Source: a virus. From it: DNA of 64,000 nt. Where the stretch lies: positions 1 to 64,000 of IMG/VR virus record IMGVR_UViG_3300046028_004972; one strand, given 5' to 3'. Within the stretch, counting starts at the first letter, position 1. Each line of letters starts with the position of its first letter. Positions 54,378 through 62,814 of this stretch are shown in pieces. The notes beneath the pieces were generated by a model that worked only from the letters and a program-made list of their open reading frames with translations, was not told the DNA's origin and did not search any database. Made by a program: the position numbers and the translations under genes.

Positions 54378-55150
54378 GAGTGGCATTATGTATTAGTGGA
54401 CAGCCTAGGACATGGGAAAAATGTTATCAAAATTGGATAGATAACATTATGCCCGGGATAGAAAAAGATTTGTTCTTTCATTTATGGGATTATAATTCAT
54501 TACCTAGTATAATTAATACTATTCCGGGTGCACCAAAAAATTATAATAAAAAAATATCCGAAGATGAGAAAAATCTAATTATAGATAGATTACAGCCAAA
54601 AAAGCATAAATTTGATAATAAAGAAATTCCCAATCGAAGTAATGATCCTAGTTTTATTAATGAATTTGTGAAAACTCCCCTAGGATGGTGGTGCCGAGGA
54701 CAATATTATAGTTTATGGTATTCTTCACAACTCAAGCGACAATACGAATTAGAAAATAACTTTGAGTATGATATAGTATTTAGAGTGAGAACTGATTTAC
54801 TTTTCACCGCACCGGTTATAGTTCCTGAAAAACTTGAGTATAATTCAATATATTCTACAAACAATGGATGGATGGAAAATATTGGTACATTTATGATAGG
54901 CGATACTTTTTATTTTACAGATAGTTTTACCTACGACCAAATATCTCAGTTTATACATGGATTAAACTTTATTGATGCATATAATGTAGTTGGACCTAAT
55001 ATAACTTTTCAACCACCTGAAGTAGGGTTTTATCCTTTTGTCAGGTCACTTGGAATAAAAAACATAAATTCACTTCAGAATTTTAAAATAGCAAGAACGC
55101 AAGAATATCTTGATATTAAGAAGGAGTTAAATTCTTTTGAAACCTTATAA
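54374..55150 (+). CDS. Putative glycosyltransferase, SGQPRT family copy 1, 258 aa
   Basis: This is the first of three adjacent related proteins. The N-terminus MRVALCISGQPRTWEKCYQN carries the SGQPRT motif; FFHLWDYN (about 36-43) follows, and YDIVFRVRTDLLFTAP (about 134-149) gives the conserved (Y/F)DxVxRxRxD strand, whose Asp could serve as the DxD metal ligand. A late segment includes IDAYNVVGPNITFQPPEVGF. The pattern is that of uncharacterised bacterial and viral sugar transferases. It starts by ATGA overlap with the radical SAM gene and overlaps copy 2 by 14 bases. Function is inferred from fold-like motifs and company. Confidence 0.55.
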   Translation: MRVALCISGQPRTWEKCYQNWIDNIMPGIEKDLFFHLWDYNSLPSIINTIPGAPKNYNKKISEDEKNLIIDRLQPKKHKFDNKEIPNRSNDPSFINEFVKTPLGWWCRGQYYSLWYSSQLKRQYELENNFEYDIVFRVRTDLLFTAPVIVPEKLEYNSIYSTNNGWMENIGTFMIGDTFYFTDSFTYDQISQFIHGLNFIDAYNVVGPNITFQPPEVGFYPFVRSLGIKNINSLQNFKIARTQEYLDIKKELNSFETL

Positions 55151-56093
55151 TATTGCAGTTTGCTTAAGCGGTGAGCCAAGAACGTGGCAACATACCGCCA
55201 CTGCCATTAAACATTTCTTTAGTAGTGATGTTAATAATTATAAATTTTTTGGACATACTTGGAATAACAGTTATTATAAAAAAGAACACCGATATTCTAG
55301 GAAATCGCTCATTAATTCTTTAAAATCATCTAATGTGACACAAGATCATGTAGTAAATAAATTTAAAAATTATAATACTCAATTTGCTAAAAGTTGGCAA
55401 GATGACTATGATAACAAAACTCTAGCAGATAACTTAATTGATACGTTTGGTATGACCGATATACTAGTGGAAGATAAAAAAGTTGTGTCTGATGTGTGTG
55501 ATTCATTAGATTTGATTTATCCAGAGTTTGTTGCTAAATTTGATAAAGAAAATAGTGCAAATCAAAGAAAACCTGTAGTTTGGTCTCATATGTCGTATAG
55601 CAAGATGAGAGCAAATTCACTAAAAACACAATATGAATTAGAAAACGAAATTCAATTTGATGTTGTAGTTAGTGCAAGATTTGATGTGTGCTATCCACCG
55701 ACAGAAAAGTTTGATCATTGGTTGCAACAACATGGTACTATATTACCGACAGCTATATACGGAGAAACTCATTATTTTCCAAATGAATATTTTTTGCCGC
55801 ATATTAATGATGTTATATATTTTGGCAATAGCAGAATTATGAATGTAGTTGACAATTTTTATAGATACTTTGTATCGGGTAAATTTTGGGAAATGCTTGA
55901 TGAAAATTATAATGATTGCGCTCTTAAGAGTTGTGGGTATAATGTTAATTTGTACCAATGGTTAACTATTAAAAATATTTTAATTAAAAACATTAATATA
56001 CCCCATACAGTTTTTAGAAAAACGGCAACAAATTTAACATGGCCAACCGACTGGAATGAAATTGTTAATGCTAATAGGATTTTATTTCAATGA
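55137..56093 (+). CDS. Putative glycosyltransferase, SGEPRT family copy 2, 318 aa
   Basis: This is the longest of the three related proteins. NIAVCLSGEPRTWQH (about 4-18), FFGHTWN (about 38-44) and FDVVVSARFDVCYPP (about 181-195) align with copies 1 and 3. An insertion between residues 60 and 150 contains extra helices. The start is TTG at 55137, supported by AAGGAG 10 bases upstream; no ATG lies between it and the conserved motif. The C-terminus (TVFRKTATNLTWPTDWNEIV) is not shared with copy 1. It is coupled to copy 3 by ATGA. Confidence 0.55.
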   Translation: MKPYNIAVCLSGEPRTWQHTATAIKHFFSSDVNNYKFFGHTWNNSYYKKEHRYSRKSLINSLKSSNVTQDHVVNKFKNYNTQFAKSWQDDYDNKTLADNLIDTFGMTDILVEDKKVVSDVCDSLDLIYPEFVAKFDKENSANQRKPVVWSHMSYSKMRANSLKTQYELENEIQFDVVVSARFDVCYPPTEKFDHWLQQHGTILPTAIYGETHYFPNEYFLPHINDVIYFGNSRIMNVVDNFYRYFVSGKFWEMLDENYNDCALKSCGYNVNLYQWLTIKNILIKNINIPHTVFRKTATNLTWPTDWNEIVNANRILFQ

Positions 56094-56905
56094 AAATTGC
56101 TTTTTGTTTCAGTGGGCAGATTCGCACCGGTATACAAACTTACCCAAACATAAAACGATTTATAGGTGAACTTTGGGATAGCTGTGATTTTTTTGTCCAC
56201 ACTTGGAATTATGAATCATATAAATCATTTAGTAAATCATCAATAAACGGTATATCTTTATTGCCTAGACAAAATCATTTTATTACAACTGAAAAAATAG
56301 AAAAATTTGCTTCATGTTATAATCCTAGAGGTATTATTGTAGATGATTTTGAATCATATAGCGAAAGACATATAAATCCAATTTGGTACTCTACATCAGA
56401 ATCGTTTAAGATTATGGAAAAGTATTCAACTGAGCATGATATAAAATATGATGTGGTTATAAAAATTAGACCTGATGTTATTTTTGGTACGGAAAGAAGA
56501 TTGATAAATGAAATAAATCTATATGAAAAAACTCCAACAGTACTGTATAGTGATTGTTATACTGAAATAAGATTAGATGATGTAGTTTGGGTATTAAATT
56601 TTGAAAATGCATGTAAAATGTATACTGTGTTTGATTATATAATAAATAATATGACGGCAGAACAAGATGAAAAACAAACCGTATTGGAATTTTTAAAAGA
56701 TAATAACATCACAAACTCAAGTACTTTTCATAAAAGGTTTCAATATGCCATATATAGGAATGAATCATATATGTTTGATCCAATGACACAATTTAAAGAA
56801 TGTTTTCGGAATGATAATCTACATTATGGTTCTTTTGGATTTACAGATGAGGAACATTTTAAAAAAATAAGCACAGAAGATAAACTAGGAATCAAATATG
56901 ATTAA
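56090..56905 (+). CDS. Putative glycosyltransferase, SGQIRT family copy 3, 271 aa
   Basis: The third related protein: MKIAFCFSGQIRTGIQTY, FFVHTWNYESYKSF and YDVVIKIRPDVIFG (about 122-135) mirror copies 1 and 2. The remaining sequence differs widely from both, so the three probably have different donors or acceptors. Its start overlaps the stop of copy 2 (ATGA), and its last eight bases overlap the first SGNH-like gene. No membrane segment is visible, which fits a cytosolic enzyme acting on soluble or virion-bound acceptors. Confidence 0.55.
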   Translation: MKIAFCFSGQIRTGIQTYPNIKRFIGELWDSCDFFVHTWNYESYKSFSKSSINGISLLPRQNHFITTEKIEKFASCYNPRGIIVDDFESYSERHINPIWYSTSESFKIMEKYSTEHDIKYDVVIKIRPDVIFGTERRLINEINLYEKTPTVLYSDCYTEIRLDDVVWVLNFENACKMYTVFDYIINNMTAEQDEKQTVLEFLKDNNITNSSTFHKRFQYAIYRNESYMFDPMTQFKECFRNDNLHYGSFGFTDEEHFKKISTEDKLGIKYD

Positions 56906-57698
56906 TCATTTATACACTAATGGTTGTAGCTGGACAGCCGGCAATGGAATAGATCAAGATCCATTATTAAAAAGTATACCTTACCCTCAAAAATATAATT
57001 ATCTAAATAAACTAGGTTGGCCTGCTAAGTTAGCGCAACATCTTAATGTTCCTTTTACTAACAAAGCACAGGGAGCCGGAAGTAATAAACGAATGATTCG
57101 TACCACTTGTGATTTTTTGAGAAAATATCCCAAAGAAGAATATAAAAACTTGGTAATAGTATTGGGCTGGACTACTGCGGATCGCAATGAAATGTATTTT
57201 GAAGAAAATGAAAATACGAAAGGATGGTGTATGTTCAATGCAACACAGCCAGTCAGTAGTCATGGGGGACTTTTTCGTCCAAACTTTTCATCAAGTTTTC
57301 TACGCAGGATAGATGATTGGCAAAAACAATATGTGGGTGACTTTTTTAGCGTATATTCAACCTACTCATACTATTTTCAAGAAATGTATTTAATGAGTAA
57401 TATGCTAGAAAACTTAAATATTAAATATATGTTTTTCAGTAGTTTACCATGGAAAAGAATGATATATGGTGGAACTGAAGAAGTGCTAAAATCGTTTACA
57501 ACTGAAATAAATGAACTTAAAAAACCTACTATACTACAAACTAGAGACTGTGATGATTCATTAAATGTAATGTTTGATTTCTGTTTGAAAAATAATTTAC
57601 CAATGGCAAAGGACCATCATACTATGTCAGTAGGACATGCAGAGTGGGCCAATCATTTATCAAATGAACTAAAAGAACTTTATCCAAATGACATTTAA
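56898..57698 (+). CDS. SGNH-hydrolase-like protein copy 1, 266 aa
   Basis: The N-terminus LYTNGCSWTAGNGID (about 4-18) is a block-I-type motif with the nucleophile Ser in GCSWT. GAGSNKRMIRT (about 57-67) gives the block III Asn, VIVLGWTTADRNEMY a conserved core strand, and KDHHTMSVGHAEWANHL (about 237-253) the Asp-x-x-His-like end. Such enzymes are esterases or acyltransferases acting on sugars. I see no signal peptide, so it should act inside the cell. It overlaps copy 3 of the SGQPRT group by eight bases and the second SGNH-like gene by 11, so all are translated together. Confidence 0.65.
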   Translation: MINHLYTNGCSWTAGNGIDQDPLLKSIPYPQKYNYLNKLGWPAKLAQHLNVPFTNKAQGAGSNKRMIRTTCDFLRKYPKEEYKNLVIVLGWTTADRNEMYFEENENTKGWCMFNATQPVSSHGGLFRPNFSSSFLRRIDDWQKQYVGDFFSVYSTYSYYFQEMYLMSNMLENLNIKYMFFSSLPWKRMIYGGTEEVLKSFTTEINELKKPTILQTRDCDDSLNVMFDFCLKNNLPMAKDHHTMSVGHAEWANHLSNELKELYPNDI

Positions 57699-58563
57699 AT
57701 TAATAACTAATGGTGATAGTTGGACATTCGGCAGTGAGATAGTTGACTATGCTGTAGTAAACAAACATCTTGACAAAAAACATGTAACAGAATATGATTT
57801 TTTTGAAGAAAACGATAGTTATAGAATTGCTAGAATCTGGCCTACCCATCTAGCTAAAATTATGAATGCTGATTTAATTAATTTAGCATGGCCGGCTGAT
57901 GATAACGGAAGTATACTAAGACGTACTATGTCATATATTGCAACTAACTTTATTGAAAAAAACTTACCTACATCCGACATACTTGTTATAATTGGATGGA
58001 GTAGCCCGGAACGAAATAGTTTTTGGTATGACGATGGAAAACAATCACATTCATTGAGACTATTTCCTACTATTCCTACTTCAGTTAGAGATATTGAATT
58101 TAAGAAATTTTGGGAATATTATGTAACTTATTTATGGAACCCAGAAGATTACATCCGCCGATTCATATTTGATGCAGTACAGTTTGAAAACTTTTGTATA
58201 CGCTATAAAATTAAATATCTGCAATTTAATTCATTCTATCAAACCCCTGGCAAGAATATAACACATTGGATAGATTTAAATATATCAGAAGAAGTTAACA
58301 AACTAAAACCTGATGTAAGCACTATATATGACTCAACTATTGCACGAAGAAAACATGAAATAGCAAATTATATTACATTGTGGAATACAATAAATTCTGT
58401 AAATTTCTACAATAAGGATCAAACCAATAATACCTTTAAAGGGTTTATTGATTCTAAGTTTAAAGACCCCTACAATAAAACATGGCACCCAAGTCCGGAA
58501 AGTCATTTAGCTTGGGCTGAAGAATTACACAGATATATGACAGTTAATAAAATTATTAATTAA
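57688..58563 (+). CDS. SGNH-hydrolase-like protein copy 2, 291 aa
   Basis: The second copy begins MTFKLITNGDSWTFGSEIVD, a closer match to the classic GDS motif than copy 1. Other marks are NLAWPADDNGSILRR (about 67-81, the block III Gly-x-Asn region), LVIIGWSSPERNSFWYD and the terminal TWHPSPESHLAWAEEL (about 265-280), with the catalytic His of block V. The two copies share order of motifs but have different middle regions. It starts within the end of copy 1 and is followed after 15 bases by the cupin gene. Sugar O-acyl transfer or removal is a likely role given the cluster, but substrate is unknown. Confidence 0.65.
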   Translation: MTFKLITNGDSWTFGSEIVDYAVVNKHLDKKHVTEYDFFEENDSYRIARIWPTHLAKIMNADLINLAWPADDNGSILRRTMSYIATNFIEKNLPTSDILVIIGWSSPERNSFWYDDGKQSHSLRLFPTIPTSVRDIEFKKFWEYYVTYLWNPEDYIRRFIFDAVQFENFCIRYKIKYLQFNSFYQTPGKNITHWIDLNISEEVNKLKPDVSTIYDSTIARRKHEIANYITLWNTINSVNFYNKDQTNNTFKGFIDSKFKDPYNKTWHPSPESHLAWAEELHRYMTVNKIIN

Positions 58564-58578
58564 GGGTAAGGAAAACAA

Positions 58579-59019
58579 ATGGTACAAAAAATAAACAAAC
58601 ATTGGGGTCACGAACTTTGGATTGCTGACGGCGTAAGAACCCCATATGCTTTGAAACGAATACTTTTCAAAGCTGGAAATCGTACCAGCTTGCAAGTGCA
58701 TAAATTTAAGTTTGAAACTAACTATGTGCTAAGTGGTACTGGTCTATTGTATAGAAGTAAAGAATCATTTGACATTGACACCTTTTTAAATAATGGAATG
58801 ACTATTACACAAGTCATGGAATATGAATCTTCATTTGATATCATTGAACTAACAGAGGGTGTTTCATTTGATGTGCAGCCGAGATTTGTTCATCGGGTGG
58901 TTGCAACAACTGATCTTGAATTCATTGAGGCAAGCACTACTGAACTTGATGATGTAATCAGGCTACAAGATGACGGTGGAAGAACACACGGCCGAATAAG
59001 CTATGAACATGAAAATTAA
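58579..59019 (+). CDS. Cupin-type sugar isomerase-like protein, 146 aa
   Basis: A single-domain cupin similar to the mannose-6-phosphate isomerase type II domain. KHWGHELWIADG (about 7-18) is the usual opening. Metal-binding candidates are in SLQVHKFKFETNYVLSGTG (about 36-54) and RFVHRVVATTDLEFIEAST (about 97-115), where His and Glu residues occupy cupin motifs 1 and 2. An AAGGA site precedes the ATG. It overlaps the nucleotidyltransferase-kinase gene by 11 bases; in bacteria this cupin is often fused or adjacent to sugar nucleotidyltransferases. Isomerase or epimerase activity is plausible, or it may only bind the sugar. Confidence 0.7.
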   Translation: MVQKINKHWGHELWIADGVRTPYALKRILFKAGNRTSLQVHKFKFETNYVLSGTGLLYRSKESFDIDTFLNNGMTITQVMEYESSFDIIELTEGVSFDVQPRFVHRVVATTDLEFIEASTTELDDVIRLQDDGGRTHGRISYEHEN

Positions 59020-60538
59020 TACAGTAATTATTCCTACTGCCGGTACCGGTAGTAGAATGGGCAACTACACAAAAAATTTTAACAAAGCACTATTGCCTTA
59101 TAAGAATAAGCCAGTAATATCACATATCATTGATAGCTTCCCTAAAGATACTAGATTTATTATTCCCTTAGGCTATTTAAAAGAACAGATTATAGATTTC
59201 TGTGCCGTAGCATACAATGATAGACATATTGAATTTGTTGTTGTTGATGACTGGCAAAGCACAAAGTCTGGTACAGGCTATACCTTACTACAATGTAAAG
59301 ACTTAATCAACTCCTCATTTTGGTATGTACCTTGTGATACATACTTTGATCAATCAGTAGTAGATAAAGTTAGAGATAAAGATTGTTATTTTGTTAAAAC
59401 AGTTCCAGCACAAGATACACATCTTTATACTATGTTTGACTTGAACAATAGTTTTTATATACATGATATTAAGTTTAAAGAAGAAACTAGCTCTAATTGG
59501 AAAGCATTTACTGGTTTGATGTATATCAATGATTACAGTGATTTCTTTGCTAGGTTAGAAGCTAGTCACAGCAATGAATTCATTGGTATTATTAAGCTAG
59601 GCAGCGATACAGCAGGTCTTAATACATGGCTAGACTTTGGTAGCCCAATAATATATCAAACTGAATTAAGTAAGAGTCAAAAGTTTGACTTTACAAAGAA
59701 AGATGAAGTAACTTATATCTGTAACAATCGTGTAGTTAAATGGTGGTTAGACGGATCTGTGGCTAAAAAGAAATACGATAAAGTATTGGCCAATTTCAGT
59801 ATATTTCCGGATAATTGTCAACATAGCGGTAACTACATGGCCTATGATTTCTTTCAAGGACAAACATTGTACGAATTCAATAATCCAGCGGCATTTACTC
59901 CTTTACTAGATTGGTTAGAAACAAATGTTTGGAAAGATTGCGATGCCGACATTTACAATGCTAGTGTTGAATTTTATAAAACTAAATCATTATCACGTAT
60001 TAATAAGTTTTTAGAAAAGTATCCTAACTTAAGTCCAGTTACTAACATTGATGGAGTAGAAGTTAAGGATTATAATTACTATCTCGATAAAATAGATTGG
60101 GAATACTTTGCTACTGTTACTCGTCCTGGATTTCTTCATGGTGATTTGCAGTTTGATAACATTGTTATCAGCGAAGATTTAGAGTTTAAGATAATAGATT
60201 GGCGTCACGAATTTGCCGGCTTAGTTGAGTGCGGTGATATATACTATGACCTAGCTAAGATGGCAGGGGGGTTGATTATTAACTACGCTAACATTAAGAA
60301 TCATAATTTCAACATTGAAATAGACAATGGCGCAGTGACATTAAGCATCCCAAATGTAGATCATATAAATGTTTATCAAAAACGTTTAAAGAAATATATA
60401 TTGGATAACAACTTAGATTATAACAAAGTTCAACAACTTATACCAATTATATTTTGGAATATGAGCCCCTTACATACCGCACCATTTGATTTGTTCTTGT
60501 GGTATTTGGGTATCAAGTTGTTCCAAGAGTTAGAATGA
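59009..60538 (+). CDS. Bifunctional sugar nucleotidyltransferase / phosphotransferase-like kinase, 509 aa
   Basis: The N-terminal domain (about 1-235) is a nucleotidyltransferase: IPTAGTGSRMGNYTKNFNKA carries the nucleotide loop and catalytic Lys, LLPYKNKPVISHII follows, and FWYVPCDTYFD contains the metal-binding Asp. The C-terminal domain (about 240-509) is an aminoglycoside/choline-kinase-like fold: FLHGDLQFDNIVIS (HGDxxxxN, about 373-386) and FKIIDWRHEFAGL (DxE/D-type metal loop). Together they could phosphorylate a sugar or alcohol and then activate it as an NDP or CMP derivative, as in GlcNAc or MurNAc salvage and in choline activation. I chose ATG 59009; ATG 59003 is equally possible. 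It overlaps both neighbours. Confidence 0.8.
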   Translation: MKINTVIIPTAGTGSRMGNYTKNFNKALLPYKNKPVISHIIDSFPKDTRFIIPLGYLKEQIIDFCAVAYNDRHIEFVVVDDWQSTKSGTGYTLLQCKDLINSSFWYVPCDTYFDQSVVDKVRDKDCYFVKTVPAQDTHLYTMFDLNNSFYIHDIKFKEETSSNWKAFTGLMYINDYSDFFARLEASHSNEFIGIIKLGSDTAGLNTWLDFGSPIIYQTELSKSQKFDFTKKDEVTYICNNRVVKWWLDGSVAKKKYDKVLANFSIFPDNCQHSGNYMAYDFFQGQTLYEFNNPAAFTPLLDWLETNVWKDCDADIYNASVEFYKTKSLSRINKFLEKYPNLSPVTNIDGVEVKDYNYYLDKIDWEYFATVTRPGFLHGDLQFDNIVISEDLEFKIIDWRHEFAGLVECGDIYYDLAKMAGGLIINYANIKNHNFNIEIDNGAVTLSIPNVDHINVYQKRLKKYILDNNLDYNKVQQLIPIIFWNMSPLHTAPFDLFLWYLGIKLFQELE

Positions 60539-61233
60539 AACAATTTTATAGTCTAAGCCAATATCCAGGTAAAACGGGAGAGACGTACTATCGTAAGTTT
60601 TTTAATTTAAAGAACTTACCATACACTTACAACGCATTAAAATGCGAAAACATAGTTGATAGTGTAACCGAATTAAAAAATTCTAATAGTAGTGGATTTA
60701 GTGTAAGTATGCCTTATAAATCTCTAGTCATACCTTTATTAGATGAAGTGGATGAATTAGTTACTCAATTCAATAGTTGTAATACAGTAGTAAATATTGA
60801 TGGAAAGTATATTGGTTACAATGCTGATTACTACGGTGCAATACATGTACTAAAAACAGTTCCAGACTCTAGTCCAATTAACATATTGGGAAACGGGGCA
60901 ATGGGCAATATGTTTAAAAAAATCTTAGGTTCTAGAGCTAATATATACAGTCGTTCATTGGATAATTGGGATAAAATACAATCATTAACTGGAACTGTAA
61001 TAAACTGCACAAGTTTGGGCACCTCTACAGAGGATAGCCCCTTTGTTAAGTTACCAAACTTAAGCTGTGTAATTGATTTAGCAATGGCTGATAATGATTT
61101 AAAAAAACAAACCATCTCATCTGATATTAAATATATAGGCGGAAAAGAGTTTTACCGACACCAATTCAAAAAGCAATTTGAAATATACACCGGTATAACA
61201 CTAAGCCAATCAGAACTTGAAGATGATAATTAA
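60535..61233 (+). CDS. Shikimate dehydrogenase-like protein (AroE family), 232 aa
   Basis: The protein shows AroE marks: SGFSVSMPYKSLVIPLLDEV (about 57-76) with the conserved Lys of the SxxxPxK motif, NTVVNIDGKYIGYNADYYGA (about 87-106) with the Asp of GxNxD, and INILGNGAMGNMF (about 116-128), a Rossmann Gly-rich loop. Shikimate dehydrogenases are about 270-290 residues, so this is a slightly short form. The start is ATG 60535, coupled to the kinase gene by ATGA; no usable start lies earlier in the conserved part. Other aromatic-pathway genes are absent here, so it probably oxidises or reduces a sugar or cyclitol in the glycan pathway rather than shikimate. Confidence 0.75.
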   Translation: MKQFYSLSQYPGKTGETYYRKFFNLKNLPYTYNALKCENIVDSVTELKNSNSSGFSVSMPYKSLVIPLLDEVDELVTQFNSCNTVVNIDGKYIGYNADYYGAIHVLKTVPDSSPINILGNGAMGNMFKKILGSRANIYSRSLDNWDKIQSLTGTVINCTSLGTSTEDSPFVKLPNLSCVIDLAMADNDLKKQTISSDIKYIGGKEFYRHQFKKQFEIYTGITLSQSELEDDN

Positions 61234-61708
61234 TAAATTAGTTTTAGACATTGACGGAGTACTTAACACTGGGCATATTTTATATAGCAGTCAGGGTAAG
61301 ATGTTCAAAGTATTTGGTCCACACGACAAAGATGGATTCAAAATAATAAAGAAATATCTTAATGATATTACCTTTATTACGGCAGATGTGACTGGCTGGG
61401 AAATAACCTACGCCCGAATAGTAAAAGATTGGAACTATAATCCATCGCAATTGATATTAGTTACCGAAGAAGATCGTATGAGATGGTTTGAAAATAATTG
61501 CAATTTTGAAACCACTGCATATATAGCTGACGGATATAATGATGCACCTATACTAAAAAGAGTTAAAGTTGGCATTGCACCTAAATCAGCAAGAATAGAA
61601 GCAAGAGAATCAGCAAAGTACGTAACACCCTCTGAAGCAGGTAACGGTGCTGTATTAGATGCTTGTATATATTTAGAGAGAATAATAAATGGACTTGAAG
61701 AAATTTAA
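61223..61708 (+). CDS. KdsC-like HAD phosphatase, 161 aa
   Basis: This is a cap-less HAD phosphatase like KdsC/YrbI, which removes phosphate from KDO-8-P or related sugar acids. LVLDIDGVLNTGHILYS (about 7-23) holds the nucleophile Asp and acid Asp; GKMFKVFGPHDKDGFKIIKK (about 26-45) is the KdsC-specific loop; ITADVTGW takes the motif II place and IADGYNDAPILKRVKVGIAP (about 96-115) is motif IV. All catalytic positions appear filled. The start is ATG 61223, inside the end of the AroE-like gene; a TTG two codons earlier is less likely. It overlaps the GatZ-like gene by 20 bases, supporting one pathway. Confidence 0.82.
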   Translation: MIINKLVLDIDGVLNTGHILYSSQGKMFKVFGPHDKDGFKIIKKYLNDITFITADVTGWEITYARIVKDWNYNPSQLILVTEEDRMRWFENNCNFETTAYIADGYNDAPILKRVKVGIAPKSARIEARESAKYVTPSEAGNGAVLDACIYLERIINGLEEI

Positions 61709-62705
61709 ATTGGGTGTGGGTCCCATGAGTCCAGAAATAGTTACGATTTGTTTGGAATACAGCAAGGTACATAATTTCCCAATTATGATTATTGCTAGCA
61801 GGAATCAAGTTGATGCTAATAGCGGATATTCGTTTACCACTGAAAAATTAGTAGATTTCATCAAAACTAACGCAAATTATGATCCTGAAAGAGTACTCAT
61901 CTGTAGAGACCACTGCGGGCCATATTACGGTGATATTGATAATGGATTATCTGTTGAAGATGCATTAAAAAATTGTATCAACACAATTGATTCTGACGTT
62001 AAGAACGGATTTAATTTGATACATGTGGATATCAGCAGAATAGCAAAAGAAGAAAAATACGCAATAGCAGATCAACTTATCAATTACATTTTGAAGTTAA
62101 ATCCTGACATGATGTTAGAATTTGGAAGTGAAGATAATCTTAGTGTAGAAGAAAACAATAATCAAATACATTATGATGTTGAGTTTAGTAGACGATATCC
62201 ATTTGAAATTAAATTTGTTGTTGGGCGAACCGGAAGTCTTACCAAACACAAACAAGTAGGACATTTTGCAGTAGAAGCTAATACTAAACTAGCAGAGGTT
62301 ATACATAATCATGGGTTTTTATTTAAAGAACACAATGCTGATTACCTAACTGGACAAGAGATTGTTTTGCGAAAGCTAGCCGGGGTAGATTCGTTAAATA
62401 TTGCTCCGCAATTAGGAGTGATTCACACTACTGTACTTACTAACTTGGGCAAAGAATTCATCACTGAGTATCTTGCATTTAAGAAAGTTGTACTTGAAAC
62501 AGAAGTATGGAAGAAATGGGTTACCCCTGAGGTAACAGGCGATGAAACTAAATTATTAGTAAGTGGACATTACTTTTTAAACACAGATTCAGCCAAACAG
62601 TTGTTAGAAAAAATTGACATATCACATTTTAAAACTGTGTTGAAAACAGAGATATTTGCCGTACTTGATATATATAGAAAGGCTCTTGACAATGAGCATA
62701 TTTAA
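61689..62705 (+). CDS. Class II aldolase-like TIM-barrel protein (GatZ/KbaZ type), 338 aa
   Basis: The sequence resembles the GatZ/KbaZ subunit of D-tagatose-1,6-bisphosphate aldolase. KLGVGPMSPEIVTICLEYS (about 7-25) matches the family opening, PIMIIASRNQVDANSGYSF (about 31-49) the first loop, RVLICRDHCGPYYGD (about 68-82) the DHCGPY motif, and LEFGSEDN (about 142-149) the acidic loop. KFVVGRTGSLTKHKQVGHF lies in the second half. GatZ was regarded as a partner of the catalytic GatY, but no GatY homologue is visible in this window. Here it stands next to a KdsC-like phosphatase, an arrangement that recalls aldol condensation followed by dephosphorylation in 2-keto-sugar-acid synthesis. Substrate unknown. 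Confidence 0.75.
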   Translation: MDLKKFKLGVGPMSPEIVTICLEYSKVHNFPIMIIASRNQVDANSGYSFTTEKLVDFIKTNANYDPERVLICRDHCGPYYGDIDNGLSVEDALKNCINTIDSDVKNGFNLIHVDISRIAKEEKYAIADQLINYILKLNPDMMLEFGSEDNLSVEENNNQIHYDVEFSRRYPFEIKFVVGRTGSLTKHKQVGHFAVEANTKLAEVIHNHGFLFKEHNADYLTGQEIVLRKLAGVDSLNIAPQLGVIHTTVLTNLGKEFITEYLAFKKVVLETEVWKKWVTPEVTGDETKLLVSGHYFLNTDSAKQLLEKIDISHFKTVLKTEIFAVLDIYRKALDNEHI

Positions 62706-62814
62706 AAAAATTAGACATTTTATCGTAGAAACCGTGTTTGGTAAAATTACCAGAGAATTACGCTATAGAAAACGATTAAAAGAATTGCGGAAACGTGATC
62801 CGTTTATTTACTAA
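62692..62814 (+). CDS. Small basic protein, 40 aa, before the carbamoyltransferase
   Basis: A short frame from ATG 62692 to TAA 62812-62814 that overlaps the GatZ-like gene by 14 bases and the carbamoyltransferase start by one (TAATG). It begins MSIFKKIRHFIVETVFGKIT and ends with a strongly basic helix (YRKRLKELRKRDPFIY). The N-terminal half is amphipathic, so weak membrane or nucleic-acid binding is possible. I recall short basic phage proteins with the same end, so it is probably real. The tight overlaps on both sides also support it as a gene. Function unknown. Confidence 0.6.
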   Translation: MSIFKKIRHFIVETVFGKITRELRYRKRLKELRKRDPFIY

